DNA of 64,000 nt from Polytrichum commune (Eukaryota; Streptophyta; Polytrichopsida; Polytrichales; Polytrichaceae): assembly GCA_950295325.1 (NCBI GenBank), contig OX485808.1, forward strand, positions 16,698,527-16,762,526, written 5' to 3'. A model generated the notes under the pieces. That model saw nothing but the letters and a program-made list of their open reading frames with translations. It had not been told where the DNA came from and searched no databases. The translations under genes and the position numbers were made by a program. Below, one piece after another: positions 11,570-22,102 of this stretch. Each line of letters begins with the position of its first letter. Position 1 is the first letter of the stretch.

Positions 11570-11817
11570 GTTGTACTTGAGGTAGAGGGGTAGTATTTAT
11601 GTAGGTTAGTTGTTTTGATTTTTGGTATTTTAATGAGTGCGCGGTTAGTTTTAGAGGAGGTGTGATGTAGGGCAAGTATTATGTTTCTTGTTGTTTGGTT
11701 AAGGGGTATGCGTTTGCATCGTGTTTAGATATTTGGTTTGTTATTGGGGTAGGTTTCCAATTAGTGAGGTGGAGTTTGCGGTTAGTTTTATGGCGAGGCC
11801 GGTAGGCCGAGGCCATT
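11570..11817 (-). repeat. Leader module 2 (no 2A, interrupted)
   Basis: ATG at 11817 encodes MASAYRPRHKTNRKLHL, a NWKP motif and Thr-Lys-Gln-Gln-Glu-Thr, after which the frame closes near 11679 although related sequence continues to about 11570. No NPGP is present. The start segment matches the modules at 11031 and 10012 nearly base for base. Confidence 0.6.
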
Positions 11818-11899
11818 TTGTTTGTTGAGTATTGTTTGTACTTTGGGTGTGAATGATGTTTAGGATGTAATTTATTGTCTTTAGGGATGTACGTTGTTA

Positions 11900-12191
11900 T
11901 TGTGCGAGGTTTTTGATGCGTACTTGATATACTTGATGTAATGAGGTAGTATTTATATAAGTTGAGTATCTTTGGTTTTTTCTTATTTGGTTTTTGATAT
12001 TTGGTGAGTGCAAGTTTTGTTATGGGAGGGATATTGGGTAGGGTGGGTATAATGTTTTTTGGTTGTTTGGGTACGGAGTGTAATTTTGCATGGTTTGTTG
12101 GTATTTGAATTGTTATTGAGTGAGGTTTCCAATTATTTATGAAGTGATGTTGGCCATTAGGATTGTGGTAAGGCCGGTAGGCCGATGCCAT
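11900..12191 (-). repeat. Leader module 1 (most upstream, no 2A)
   Basis: ATG at 12191 encodes MASAYRPYHNPNGQ, then NWKP, a PPITKLALTKYQKP segment and KILNLYKYYLITSS, a close counterpart of the pre-2A segment of the ORF2-proximal module, but with no NPGP. The start segment is slightly diverged (AAGGCCGGTAGGCCGATGCC on the plus strand). Confidence 0.65.
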
Positions 12192-12889
12192 TTTGCTTTT
12201 TGGGTGTCTTTTGTGATTGAAATAGGAGTTAGGGTTTGAGAGGGGACAGGGTTTGGGGTTTAGATGTGGGTTGTGTTTAGAGTGAAGTTTATTTTGTAGG
12301 TGTGGTTTTGAGTTGGGATGTGTTGCTTGTTTTGGGTGTGAACTATGTTTTGGATGAAATATGCGTTTTAGATGACATCCGTTCGTTGGATGGAGTATGC
12401 ATTTTGGGCACTTACCGTATTTCGTATGGAGATTGTTTTTTGAATGAGGTGGGAGGTATTTTGAGTTGAGGGTATGCTTTGTGTGACCATTGTACGTTGA
12501 ATGGTAGTACTTTCTATGTTTGTTGTTTTGTATGTGGGGATTGTATTTTGGTTTGAGTATTGGGTATGTAGTTTTTTGTTGTATATTGTATTTATTCGGG
12601 TATATGAGACATATTTTGTATTTGTATTCCATATGGTTTTTTGGGTGTTGTAGAATACCTTCTTTGTTGTTATGGTATTTTGTAGTTATTCTAGTATATG
12701 TTTCATGTATATGTCTATATATGTATATATGTATATGGTAGTATTGTGATAAATACTTTTTTATTTCTTGGCGGTTTGTGGTCAATCCACATTTGGTTGG
12801 TCCTTTAGCATAAGGTTTGGTTTAACCACACCCGTAATTTGTTGCATTCCCGTAAGTGCCAAAGTCAAGGTGCTTTGGATGTCCATCAT

Positions 12890-14587
12890 CTATTTTTTGA
12901 GTTTATCGTTTATTTCATCCGCATAGATGTGTGCTTCTCTTACTATGTCATCTTTTAACTCCTTCATATCCTTGTGGAGTTCAAGTTTGAGTTTTTTGTT
13001 ACCTTCCTCAATGGCCTCTTTCATGACGGTAAGAACATCCCCCTTTGTTGTACTTTCTTCTCCTTGTGTTTGGTTTTGGATGGCTTCAATTGTGTTTACC
13101 AAACACGTATTAGTATCTTCAAAACCAAATTTGGTTAGTAGCTCTTTGGGGGGTTTGTCATTACCATCTAGGCTACGGCGGTGTGGGGTAATTTCCACAT
13201 GGTAGGCCCCAATTTTTGCTTCTTTACCCACAAACTTCCTATACACAAAGGGGTTGAGGCATTCCACATTGGCACTCCCATTGTGTCTCAAGCCATCTTG
13301 CTTGTGGAACCAAATGGATACCACATTTTTGGTTCCTAGTACCTTGCAAATTTCAAGGGAGGTGTCTTCAATATTCATCAAAATGGGGAGGTTGTAGAAA
13401 GTTAGGGTAAGAGCCTCTTTCCTTGCCTTTTGCTCCATAGTAAGAGAGGGGCCCTTTGTTACTTGCCCATCAAGAATTTGGTGGTGTGTGGATATTTGGA
13501 GGGTTTGTATTTTCTTAGCTTGTAGGGGGGTAGGAGCAACAATGTAGGCATGGTTGTTAGCGGTGGTCTTTTGTACTTCTACAATTTCAAAGTTATGACC
13601 TCTTCTAAAGCTATTTTCAAGGATATCAAGAAAGAGAGCATGAGATGTCAATCCTACTAGAGTGTCATTTGAAATTTTGATGGAGAGGTTGTTATTCCTA
13701 GCAATGGAGTGATATGATTTACATACCTTGCCTAGGCTTCCAACATTTGAGTGGGGCTCAAGGTGGAGAATGAAGGGTCTAAGACCCGTGAGTAAGGCTA
13801 CTCCATCGGTTTGGGGGTGAAGGAGGTGGAGTTTGACTATCCCAGCCCAAACGCCCTTAACCCCTCCTCTCTTGATACTCATGCATAGAACCGAGATAGG
13901 TTCGATGAGGTTAGTACCTAGTGGAATGTGCATGTCATTTAGCCTCTCTTTAACAAGCTCTTTGACATGGTTATGAAATAGGGGGTTGTTGGGGAGTTGA
14001 AAATGAATGGCAATTTGAAAGTCTAAGGACATGCAAGAGATGGGGTCAGTTTCTATCTCTGATGGGAGTTGAGTGAGGTTAAGATGTTGACCCGGTAATC
14101 CATCACTTCTCTCACTTGGGTACAAAGTTTGTGGCACTCTTGGGTATGAAATGCTTACACTCTCTAATTCCTCGGCTTCCTTACGGGGGATGCCTCTTGT
14201 GGTTCTATCAGCAATGGTTTCATCATTAAATAACTCATCAATTCCTTGTTCAATTGCAAGTTTTTCCATGACTTCAAATCCTAACCATAATTTGAGTTTT
14301 GGGTCTGATGTGGGCTCTGTGGCATGAACTACATTGCGGGGAGAAATCACCTTGTGGGAATTCGAGGGTGAGGATGTCCCGGCCCGGTCTCTAGCTCTCT
14401 TCCCATTGGCTGCAGCTCGGGCATTTGTTTTGGCCTTCTCTGCAAGGAGTTTCTTTAGGCTCTGAGTAGGCGAGTCAATCTCCATTATGTCTTCCTCGTC
14501 ACCAAAAACCTTTGCTAGGGTTTTCGGAATCAGGTCCCTTCCCTCCATGTTGTTGTTGTCTCGGGGAGGGGCTCTTGACGCGGCCAT
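12890..14587 (-). pseudogene. LINE-1 ORF1 (nucleocapsid-like protein), 3'-truncated by TAG
   Basis: The start at ATG 14587 was chosen because it parallels the ATG at 17502 in LINE-0: both read M-A, then an acidic segment (GDEEDIMEID versus GDDDNMEVD), then LLAEKA. The frame is open further upstream to 15724 through a repeat array. The product is about 565 residues: basic low-complexity N-terminus; a long conserved region (HLNLTQ, HNHVKELV, GTNLIEPIS, GLRPFIL, ARNNNLSIKI, FRRGH.FEIVEVQK); a segment with RRM-like spacing (LTLTFYNLPI and NGSANVEC as possible RNP2 and RNP1); ITPHRRSLDG; C-terminal coiled-coil-like helix. A TAG at 12890 replaces the Gln that continues the LINE-0 protein, removing about 34 residues. 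RNA binding is the expected role of ORF1 proteins; the RRM assignment is inference. Confidence 0.75.
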
Positions 14588-14639
14588 CTCAGCTAAGTTT
14601 GGGCTTCGGGGTCTGCTTCTGCTTGTGGGATCTGCAAGG

Positions 14640-15480
14640 TCGGGGCTGTGTGTGCTCTGGTACCGCTCTCCTTTCTCTGGTTCGGTGCAGTCACAGGTGT
14701 TTCGGTGTTGCTCACTTCCCCGAGTACAATGTGTATGAGATCTGCCTGTACTGCTAGGGATTACTCCGCCTCTTCTCCAGCTCCACTCGTTGTCTCGGTG
14801 TAGAATGTAGCCTCTGTTTCGGTGATGGGTTTGTTGCCCAGTGAGCTCGGTGCCAGATTCGGTGTAATCGCAGGTTGTCTGATCTTCCCGAATATGTGTA
14901 TGAGATCTGCTTGTACTGCTAGGGATTACTCCGCCTCTTCTCCAGCTCCACTCGTTGTCTTGGTGTAGAATGTAGCCTCTGTTTCGGTGATGGGTTTGTT
15001 GCCCAGTGAGCTCGGTGCTAGATTCGGTGTAATCGCAGGTTGTCTGATCTTCCCGAATACAATGTGTATGAGATTTGCCTGTATTGCTAGGGATTACTCC
15101 ACCTCTTCTCCAGCTCCACTCGTTGTCTCGATGTAGAATGTAGCCTCTGTTTCGGTGATGGGTTTGTTGCCTAGTGAGCTCGGTGCCAGATTCGGTGTAA
15201 TCGCAGGTTGTATGATCTGCAAGGTCAGGGCTGTGGGTGCTCAGGTACCGCTCTCCTTGCTCTGGTGCGGTGCACTCACAGGTGATTCGGTGTTGCTCAC
15301 CTTCCCGAATACAATGTGTATGAGATCTGCCTGTATTGCTAGGGATTACTCCACTTCTTCTCCAGCTCCACTCGTTGTCTCGGTGATGGGTTTGTTGTCC
15401 AGTGAGCTTGGTGCCAAATTCGGTGTAATCGCAGGTTTTCTGATGCTGCTCTACTCTCTGATTGCAGTGTGTGCGAGATC
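14640..15480 (-). repeat. Tandem repeats of about 165 bp in LINE-1 5' region
   Basis: Units recur at about 14731, 14896, 15064 and 15316, with a partial unit near 15467, giving spacings of about 165, 168 and 252 bp. Each contains GTGTATGAGATCTGCCTGTA and several TCGGTG motifs. On the minus strand they are read as repeated GYILH.DNEWSWRRGGV and TCDYTESGTELTGQQTHH segments in frame with ORF1 (open from 15724). Tandem units upstream of a LINE ORF1 resemble promoter monomers of other LINEs; whether they are translated or regulatory is open. TCGGTG motifs are also abundant in the array upstream of LINE-0 ORF1. Confidence 0.7.
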
Positions 15481-15724
15481 TGCCTATTTTGTTGTGGGTT
15501 ACTCCTCTTCTGCGTATGTCTCGATGTGGGGCGTCGTCTTCTTTGTAATCTCCTTGGATTTCTTCTACGACACCCTTTCTGCAACCTCTTCCGCCTTCTG
15601 CAACGATCCCTTCTTGCGCTCCACTATCTTGGGTCGATGGTTCTCCCACCAGTGGATCGGGCTTGTAACAAGGGTTTAGTTCTAGATCTAGGGGACATGC
15701 ATCTATGCTATGTTTGAAAAGCAA

Positions 15725-16226
15725 GATAAATGTATTAATGATATAAATGAAAGAGAAAAGGAGCCTTCGGCTCCTTCTATGCGACTCTCTGGCTATTGCT
15801 GAAACTGTAATTCTGGTACAATGTGACGATCGGAAGTATCAATGTGCCTGAGTCCTGGGTGTTTGCTACCTCTCCCGCCGTGTTTGCATAGAAATCTCAG
15901 ATCTAGATAACTACAAGCAAAAATGAAGTTTTAATCTCAATCACAACCAATCGGAGCCCCAACTCTTTCAGAGTACTCTTCCCCTTGAGATCTAACTATC
16001 ATTTACACGCTTGAGTCTCTAGATCTGGGACTTTGAGCATTCACAGGTACCCCTCAACACATCCAATCACCTCTTCAAACACCCTGACCATCTGTTGTCT
16101 AGTGTATGCGGGGTCACTGCGAGGCCAGCTCCTGGCAGCACACGCACTAGTCTCCAGCGGCTTACTTCACAATCTCACGCCATACCAGAAAATACAGAGC
16201 CCTTAGCAGCTCCTCATCCGTGAATC
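15725..16226 (-). other. LINE-1 5' end region
   Basis: Sequence between the target duplication and the open frame of ORF1. It has no coding signal I recognise. It contains a perfect hairpin at 15758-15776 (minus strand AAGGAGCC-GAA-GGCTCCTT followed by a T-rich run), similar in form but not in sequence to the 3'-terminal hairpin. It could be the LINE 5' UTR or include a smaller, older insertion. Confidence 0.5.
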
Positions 16227-16237
16227 CAACATTTGCA
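16227..16237. repeat. LINE-1 target site duplication, 5' side
   Basis: CAACATTTGCA, identical to 2466-2476. It falls in the LINE-0 ORF1 codons for Ser-Ala-Asn-Val. Confidence 0.88.
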
Positions 16238-17502
16238 CTACCATTGTGTCTAATTCCATCTTGCTTATGGAACCAAATGGAGACAACATTCTTGGTTCCA
16301 ATTATCTTGCAAATTTCAAGAGTTGTGTCATCTATTCTCATCAAGATGGGAAGGTTGTAGAAGGTGAGGGTTAGAGCTTCTTTCCTTTGTTTTTGCTCCA
16401 AGGTGAGAAAAGGCCCCTTGTTCACTTGTCCTTCCAAAATTTCATGGTGTGTTGCAACTTGAAGTGTTTGGATTTTCTTGGCTTGTGAGGGGGTTGGTGC
16501 AACAATGTAAGCATGATTGTTGGGAGTGCTCTTTTGCACCTCTACAATCTCAAATTCATGACCTCTCCTAAAACTATTCTCTAAGATATCTTTGAAGAGC
16601 ATGTGTGAAGAAACATCAATCAAGGTTTCGCTAGTGATTTTGATTGAAAGGTTGTTGTTCCTAGCTATGGAGTGGTAAGTCTTACATACCTTTCCAAGAG
16701 TACCTTGGGTTGATTTGGGGTCCAATTGTAGAATGAATGGTCTAAGTCCTTTCAACAAAGCCACACCATCAATTTCGGGGTGGAGAAGGTGGAGTTTGGC
16801 AATTCCCGCCCAAACTCCTTTTTCCCCACCTCTCTTGACACTCATGCACATGATAGATATGGGCTCAATAAGGTTAGTGCCAAGAGGTATTTGCATAAAC
16901 TCAAGTCTTTTCCGTACTAGTTCTTTCACATGGTTGTGTAGGAGAGGGGTGTTAGGTAATTGGAATTCAATAGCAACATGAAAGTCCAAAGCAAGACATG
17001 TATTGGGATCAATTGGGATATCATATGGGATTTGTGTGAGGTTGAGGTGTTGTCCAAGGACACCATCCTCTCTCTTACCTGGGTAGTAGGTTTGGGGTAT
17101 CCTTGGGAAGGATATTACGACACCCTCCATTTCTTCCGCTTCCTTCCTTGGCACTCCCCTAAGTACCCTATCTTCAATGGATTCACCATCGAAGAGTTCT
17201 TCCAACCCTTCTTCCATAGCCAATTTCTCCATGTTAGTGAAACCATACCAAAAATTTTGACGGAACCTTCGTTCCGGGACAATAGAATTTACCTGTGAGG
17301 CTTGTGGGCGTCGTTGTGGAGTTTGGTGTAAAGATTTATTCGGTGTTGTCTTCTCCCGGGTCCTCTTGGTACCTATTTCCTTCGCAGCTTGATTCTCATT
17401 TGCTTTCTCCGCTAAGAGCCGCATGAGGTTTTGTGTGGATGTGTCTACCTCCATGTTGTCATCATCTCCCAAGATGGGTCGGAATGTGGAGGGCGATGCC
17501 AT
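16238..17502 (-). pseudogene. LINE-0 ORF1, N-terminal part
   Basis: Open from ATG 17502 to the LINE-1 junction, about 420 residues, clearly the same protein family as LINE-1 ORF1 (14587-12890): GDDDNMEVD, LLAEKANEN, a basic Thr/Pro/Gln-rich stretch, then GQHLNLTQ, HNHVKELV, IPLGTNLIEPIS, GLRPFIL, ARNNNLSIKI, NSFRRGHEFEIVEVQKS, LTFYNLP and HNGSANV. Past 16227 the frame runs on into LINE-1 sequence to a chance stop at 16162. The remaining C-terminus is at 2465-1984. The reading frame up to the junction looks intact, so LINE-0 ORF1 was probably still open when LINE-1 landed. Confidence 0.85.
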
Positions 17503-17693
17503 GTTTGAATTGGGGACACGATGGGTAGCCGCTCCTTCTTTGTTGGTGTTGCCTTTGTGTCCTTTGCCTCAAACACCCTCCCTTGGCAATCTCCTTAATC
17601 TTCACAGCTACAAGCTCACAATCTCCCGAATTCTTGTTGTCTTGGTGTAGACTCGGTGCTTACCTTGCTGTCTTGGTCCTGGTGTAGACTTGG
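17503..17693 (-). other. LINE-0 5' flank of ORF1
   Basis: Short region upstream of ORF1 with TCGGTG and CTTGGTG motifs that continue at 24742, on the other side of the gypsy insertion. No gene seen. Confidence 0.5.
17689..17693. repeat. Gypsy element target duplication, left
   Basis: CTTGG immediately before the left LTR, matched by CTTGG at 24737-24741 after the right LTR. A 5-bp duplication is normal for LTR retrotransposon integrases. Confidence 0.9.
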
Positions 17694-18666
17694 TGTCGCA
17701 ACCCTTGCTAAGCCCCCTTGACAATCTTGCCAATTTTCAATTCTAGCAAAGGTTACGAGCGCTAACCATTCGCATTCCGCCATGCTAATGGTTAGCTCCT
17801 CCTACCCCGGACCTTATAGTTCATAGGAGGGAACCAACCCTCCTACTTTGCTTTTGGGACTCACCCCTTAATCGGTAACCATTCCTTAGATGTGGACTTC
17901 CATCCATGGAAGCCCAATCCTATGTTGATCATCGCATTGCCGGAGCAACACTACAACAACCCGAACCATACTAGGCAACTATGGCCTCACAATGGGCCAA
18001 TGCCCATGGACGCCTTGCCGTTTGGCCTCGGGTGGGTGAGGCCACACCACCTCACCCATATAAGCCTCTAGGACTCTACGCGGGGCCCCTACCCCACCGT
18101 CAACCAACCTCTTGTCTCTCTACCAAGAGTTGGGGCCAAGTGGACACTTTCCTTTAGCCGCTGGGCCTAGAAGCCCCCAGCAGCTTCAGACCATCATAAC
18201 TTCCTTGTATGATGTTTGATTCCAACAACAAACCACTCCATCTTCATCTACGCTTCACGTAGATGCCGATGGACTCCTCACTTGCCCCATTCCGGCAAGT
18301 ATTGAGGAAGTTATGCCTGTTTGAACCTTCGCAGTCCCGGGAATCACTCCCAGGCACTGCTGTACCAGGGCGCTGTCCCGGGACAGCGCCCCACTCAAAT
18401 GGCCATAACTCCTAGCTCACACCTCCGATTGAGGTGTTCTTGAGCATTCTAGAATCACCACGCCATGAGCTACGCATAACTCATGGCCTTCCCCTTGTGC
18501 CTCCTAGTCTTCGTGGGTGGGAGGCGTTCTCAACGCCCGGGGCCCTCACCCACACTAGGATCACTTGGGCCCTCTCACCAACGGCGCCACAAGTCCCGGG
18601 TGTCACTCCGGGGTCCCCCTTGTGCCCATGGTGTTTCGGGCACTCCTCATGGAGAGGTGCGCGACA
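17694..18666 (-). repeat. Gypsy LTR, left (3' LTR by element sense)
   Basis: Begins TGTCGCAACC and ends GTGCGCGACA. It matches 23764-24736 line by line with a constant offset of 6,070 and no difference that I found. ORFs inside it are not genes. Confidence 0.95.
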
Positions 18667-18681
18667 CTCACCCCCACCAAA
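18667..18681 (-). other. Polypurine tract of gypsy element
   Basis: The minus strand reads GTTTGGTGGGGGTGAG up to the LTR boundary. This is the expected position and composition for the plus-strand primer of an LTR retrotransposon. Confidence 0.7.
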
Positions 18682-19942
18682 CGGAGTCGATGCCCTCATC
18701 GACTATACTCGTAGTCGGCACACCAATTCTCAAGTTGCCATCCTCTATGGTGCGGCATTGTGTTTACCTTAGGGCGCGACCCCCACAATGCATCTTCAAA
18801 TTTGGCATAGTCCCAAAGGTGTCGTTCCTAGGTGGTCCGTTAGCGACCTTGGATCTCTCCTCCAAGGACCTAACCTACACTAGACCCACCTACTTTGGGA
18901 CTCACTTGGGTTGCCCCTCCTTTGGGGCCTCCCCCGTTAGGCTCCACTAGCCTAACATGACACATCTAGGCGAGACCTCAACGCTTCCACTAAGTTGTCT
19001 CGGTTGCAACTCCGAGATGGCTTTCCATTGTTAAGCCACGCCTCGATCGCACGGGGGTGATGCCAAGTCCCGCCCGACTCGGTTCCCACTTTGCTCTTTC
19101 GAGACATGGGTTCATGACTCCCATGCGCCAACTCTCGTTAGCTCGCGGGTAGCACTTTTATGAGCACGCGCCATCACCTTGCCCCCGCCCGGACAAGCCC
19201 ATAACGAAGAAGTTTCTTGGTTTTATCCAAGGCCCCTCCAAGCCATGGCCCCCAATTACTCGGCTTACCCAACCTAGTTTGGCATATCTATTCCCCCTCT
19301 TCCATTAACCAAGCACAAGTACAAGACTAGGACCTCATCTCATACTTTTCTCTTTGCACCACTAAAGTTTGGACTTTATTCCCTCAAGCCAAAGAACAAG
19401 TTCATGTTGTGGAGTAACTAACCTCGAAGCTAAGTGTGCTACTATCGTCTCTCCCCCACTAAAGGAGATTGATGTCCTCATCAATGCCTACGCTTCATTT
19501 TATTGGAATCCTTAGCCTTAGTTTCTTCAAAGTGCTTCACCAATTCATTGGTGTTCACCATGTCTCTTGCCGCCACCCAAGCGGTTTCTTTCTCATGGTA
19601 TCCTCACCATTTCACCAAGTACTCCTTTGTACATTTTCTTTCATTTTCACTTGGGCTTCCTACACTTGAGGATGCCCTCTTACCTCATGTTCCAAATGAC
19701 CTCCACAAGGTCGGGACGTGGCCTAATCACTTGCTTGTGATCGGGCCACAAGGTGTTGTCCTAAAATGACTTTCGTAATGAGACATGAAATGTCGGATGC
19801 ACTTTGATCTCCGGCGGTAATTCCAACTTATACATGTCCTTGAACACTTGTTCCACAATGGAAAACGAAGCTCCAATTTTGGACATGAACTTTTGAAGTA
19901 AGGCCTTTGGGCAAGGTGAAGTTGTCCACATTCAACAACACC

Positions 19943-20929
19943 TTATTGGCCCACCTCGTACTCCACTTCGCGTCTTCCGGCATTGATTTGCACTCCGTAG
20001 CACCTTCGGGCTTTCTCCACCAACAACTTGGTCATCTCCAAGACTTGTTTACCATCCTTGGCCAAGTCCTCACCATCTTGGTTGAATTCTAGTGTTGAAT
20101 GTGCCCCCTCGAGAGCTAGGTTAATAGGTTGGAGCGCATCCACTCCATAAGCCACCACGAAAGACCACCCCTTGGTAGCCAAGTGCGTGGCTACATTGCA
20201 ATTACACTCCGCTCGACCCACATAGACCGCCCAATCTCCTTGGTCCGCCCCCACCAAGTTCCTCAAGTATTGCTTCAAGACTACATTCACATGCTCCGCT
20301 TTCCCATTCATTTGGGAATGCAAGGCCGTGCTAAACCTTAGTTTCATTCCGACCTCCTTAGAGAAATGCATTGAAAATGCACTTGTGAACTTTGGATCTT
20401 GATCCCACACAATCACTCTTGGCAACCCGTGGTGCCTCAACCATCCTTTGAGAAAAGGCTATGCGGTCTCCAACGCGGTGGCGGTTCCCACAATCGGCAC
20501 CATGTGTGCCAACTTGGCAAACCGCTCTACCATCAACAAGATGGCATCATACCCATGTGACTCCGGCAAACTTGTGATCAAGTCCATGCACATACTATGC
20601 CATGGCCCCGACGGGATAGGCAACGGTTGCAAGAAGCCGCCTTACTTTTGGTAAGAGGCTCGGTTCACTTGGCACTTCATCCAAGCCTTCACAAAGTGGG
20701 CTATATCCTTCTTTATGCACCGCCAATGGTACCCCCATGACACCATTCTATGGCGGTTTTTTCTTTCTCCTCTATGGCCGGCAATAGGACTATCACATTC
20801 TTCCTTCAAAACCGATAGCCTCAACTTGCCTTGTGGCACATACACCCGACTTTGTTTACACTTGAACAATCCGTCCACCAACTTAACCTCTTTGAGCACC
20901 TTGCTCTTGCGAAGCTCACCTAAAAGCAT
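19943..20929 (-). pseudogene. Gypsy integrase remnant
   Basis: Two broken minus-strand pieces. 20929-20642 resembles the integrase zinc-binding region: GHRGERKN, then W..HW.CIKKDI, ending K.WMKCQV, where the first Cys of the usual C-x-x-C is replaced by Trp. 20440-19943 resembles the catalytic core: VIVWDQDPKFTS with the second Asp, and HSQMNGKAEHVNVVLKQYLR with the Glu region, followed by the usual LP-like downstream segment. The pieces are out of frame with each other and contain unlikely substitutions. Strand transfer would be the original function. Confidence 0.8.
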
Positions 20930-21289
20930 TTGTGCTTTGGGGTAGTGAATTTACCCCTCCCGTATCTTGCATCACAAGTTTCCTTCGCCGGCACACATTA
21001 GCCACAAGGTTTGGATGGTTCTCATTGCTTGGAACTCTTCCCGTCTACTTAGCGCATCCGGCACCACATTTCCACGGTCCGGTTTGTGGACCAAATCCAC
21101 CTTCATAAGCGCCAAGCTATCATGCCAACGCAATGACTTGGCGCTCACTTGCGCTTGTATGTCAAAATACTTTTAGGACACATTGTCCTTGTAGACCTTT
21201 ACTTTGTGCGACCCCAACTAGTGTCGCCACATCTTCAAGCAATGCACTACGGCAAAGAAGTTCTTTGTCATGAGTTGGTTGTCTTCTTT

Positions 21290-21940
21290 GCCAACCATCG
21301 AGCGTCAAGCCCCCATATGCAAAGGCCATCCATCTTACATTAGCAATCCATCATTGGCAAAGTTACTCGTCCCCGTATGCACCTCAAAAGGTTTGTCAAA
21401 CTCCACGAACTTGAGCACGGGCGGCGAAGAGAACTTGGTCTTAAGCTCCCCAAAGACTCGTGACAAACATCATCCCACTCTTGGGATAGCCATTTCTTCC
21501 ACAAGTCGAACCATCGAGCTTCATGCTCTCATATGCGATGGCCATCCATCTTGCATCAACATCCGCCAATGGTAAAGTCACTCGCCCCCCGTATGCACCT
21601 CAAAAGGTTTTTCAAGCTCCGCGAACTTGAACATGGGTGGTAAAGAGGAACTTGGTCTTAAGCCCCTCAAAGACTTGGTGGCAAGGCTCATCCCACTCTT
21701 GGGATAGCCATCTCTTGCACAAGTTGGACAAGCTTCTACAACCATGGAGCTTAATGCTCCTATAAGCAATGGTCATCCATCTTGGATCAACATCCGCCAA
21801 TGGTAAAATCCTTCGCCTTCATGTGCACCTCAACATGCTCATGAAAACCCGGAAACTTAACCACATGTTGTGAAGAGAACTTACTCTTGAGCTCCCCAAA
21901 GGCTTGGTGGCAAGGCTCATCCCACTCTTGGGATAGCCAT
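21290..21940. repeat. Tandem repeat of about 240 bp inside gypsy element
   Basis: Three imperfect units, starting near 21300, 21535 and 21780, share CATCCGCCAATGGTAAA-, GTATGCACCTCAAAAGG- and CATCCCACTCTTGGGATAGC-type segments. They lie between the reverse transcriptase and integrase remnants, in the position of RNase H, and disrupt coding. Confidence 0.75.
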
Positions 21941-22102
21941 TTTTTCCAACATGTTGACTAAGGTTCTAGCAACCTTAGAAAAACCATGAATGAAGTGGTG
22001 GTAGTAGTTGTCTAGGCCAACAAATGACCTAAGCCCTTTTCTTGAATCAAGGGCCAATTCTCTTCTTGGATTGCCTTGACATTCTTCATGTTCGTCCACC
22101 AA
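21917..22102 (-). pseudogene. Gypsy reverse transcriptase/RNase H junction fragment
   Basis: The minus strand reads KGLRSFVGLDNYYHHFIHGFSKVARTL, the conserved segment after the gypsy RT palm (usually LRSFLGL.NYYR.FI..FS). Nothing long enough remains to encode an enzyme. Confidence 0.75.

Larger units (their letters stand above)
10013..12785 (-). other. LINE-1 inter-ORF spacer with HPKH-type repeats
   Basis: This 2.8-kb spacer between ORF1 and ORF2 has a sense strand rich in A and C and poor in G. Open frames (12785-11679 and 11262-10255) encode low-complexity HPKH, KPHPK and similar repeats from minisatellite-like units of about 18-21 bp, alternating with leader modules starting at 12191, 11817 and 11031. 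The frames differ in phase from each other and from ORF2, so I do not propose a single protein. The first frame opens with a TTG overlapping the ORF1 TGA, as in LINE-0. Confidence 0.7.
2477..16226 (-). mobile_element. LINE-1: 13.75-kb non-LTR retrotransposon
   Basis: A minus-strand non-LTR element bounded by an 11-bp target duplication and nested in LINE-0 ORF1. Order in the sense direction: 5' region (16226-15725), repeat-bearing leader and ORF1 (15724-12890), A/C-rich spacer with tandem leader modules (12785-10013), leader plus 2A-like motif (10012-9713), giant ORF2 with APE endonuclease, reverse transcriptase, RNase H and zinc finger (9712-2687), short 3' UTR with hairpin and a GTTATTATT tail instead of poly(A). 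Its size is about twice that usual for plant LINEs. ORF2 carries four in-frame stops and ORF1 one, so this copy is not autonomous, but its structure is complete. Confidence 0.9.

Noticed and set aside
15758..15776. Perfect hairpin with T-run resembling a bacterial intrinsic terminator
   Set aside because: The genomic context is plant nuclear; listed only as a hairpin in the LINE 5' region.
18434..18950. Frames of 112-155 codons at 18.4-18.9 kb, the first recurring at 24.5 kb
   Set aside because: They start inside the gypsy LTR, which is duplicated; frames of GC-rich LTR sequence, some running into the element interior.
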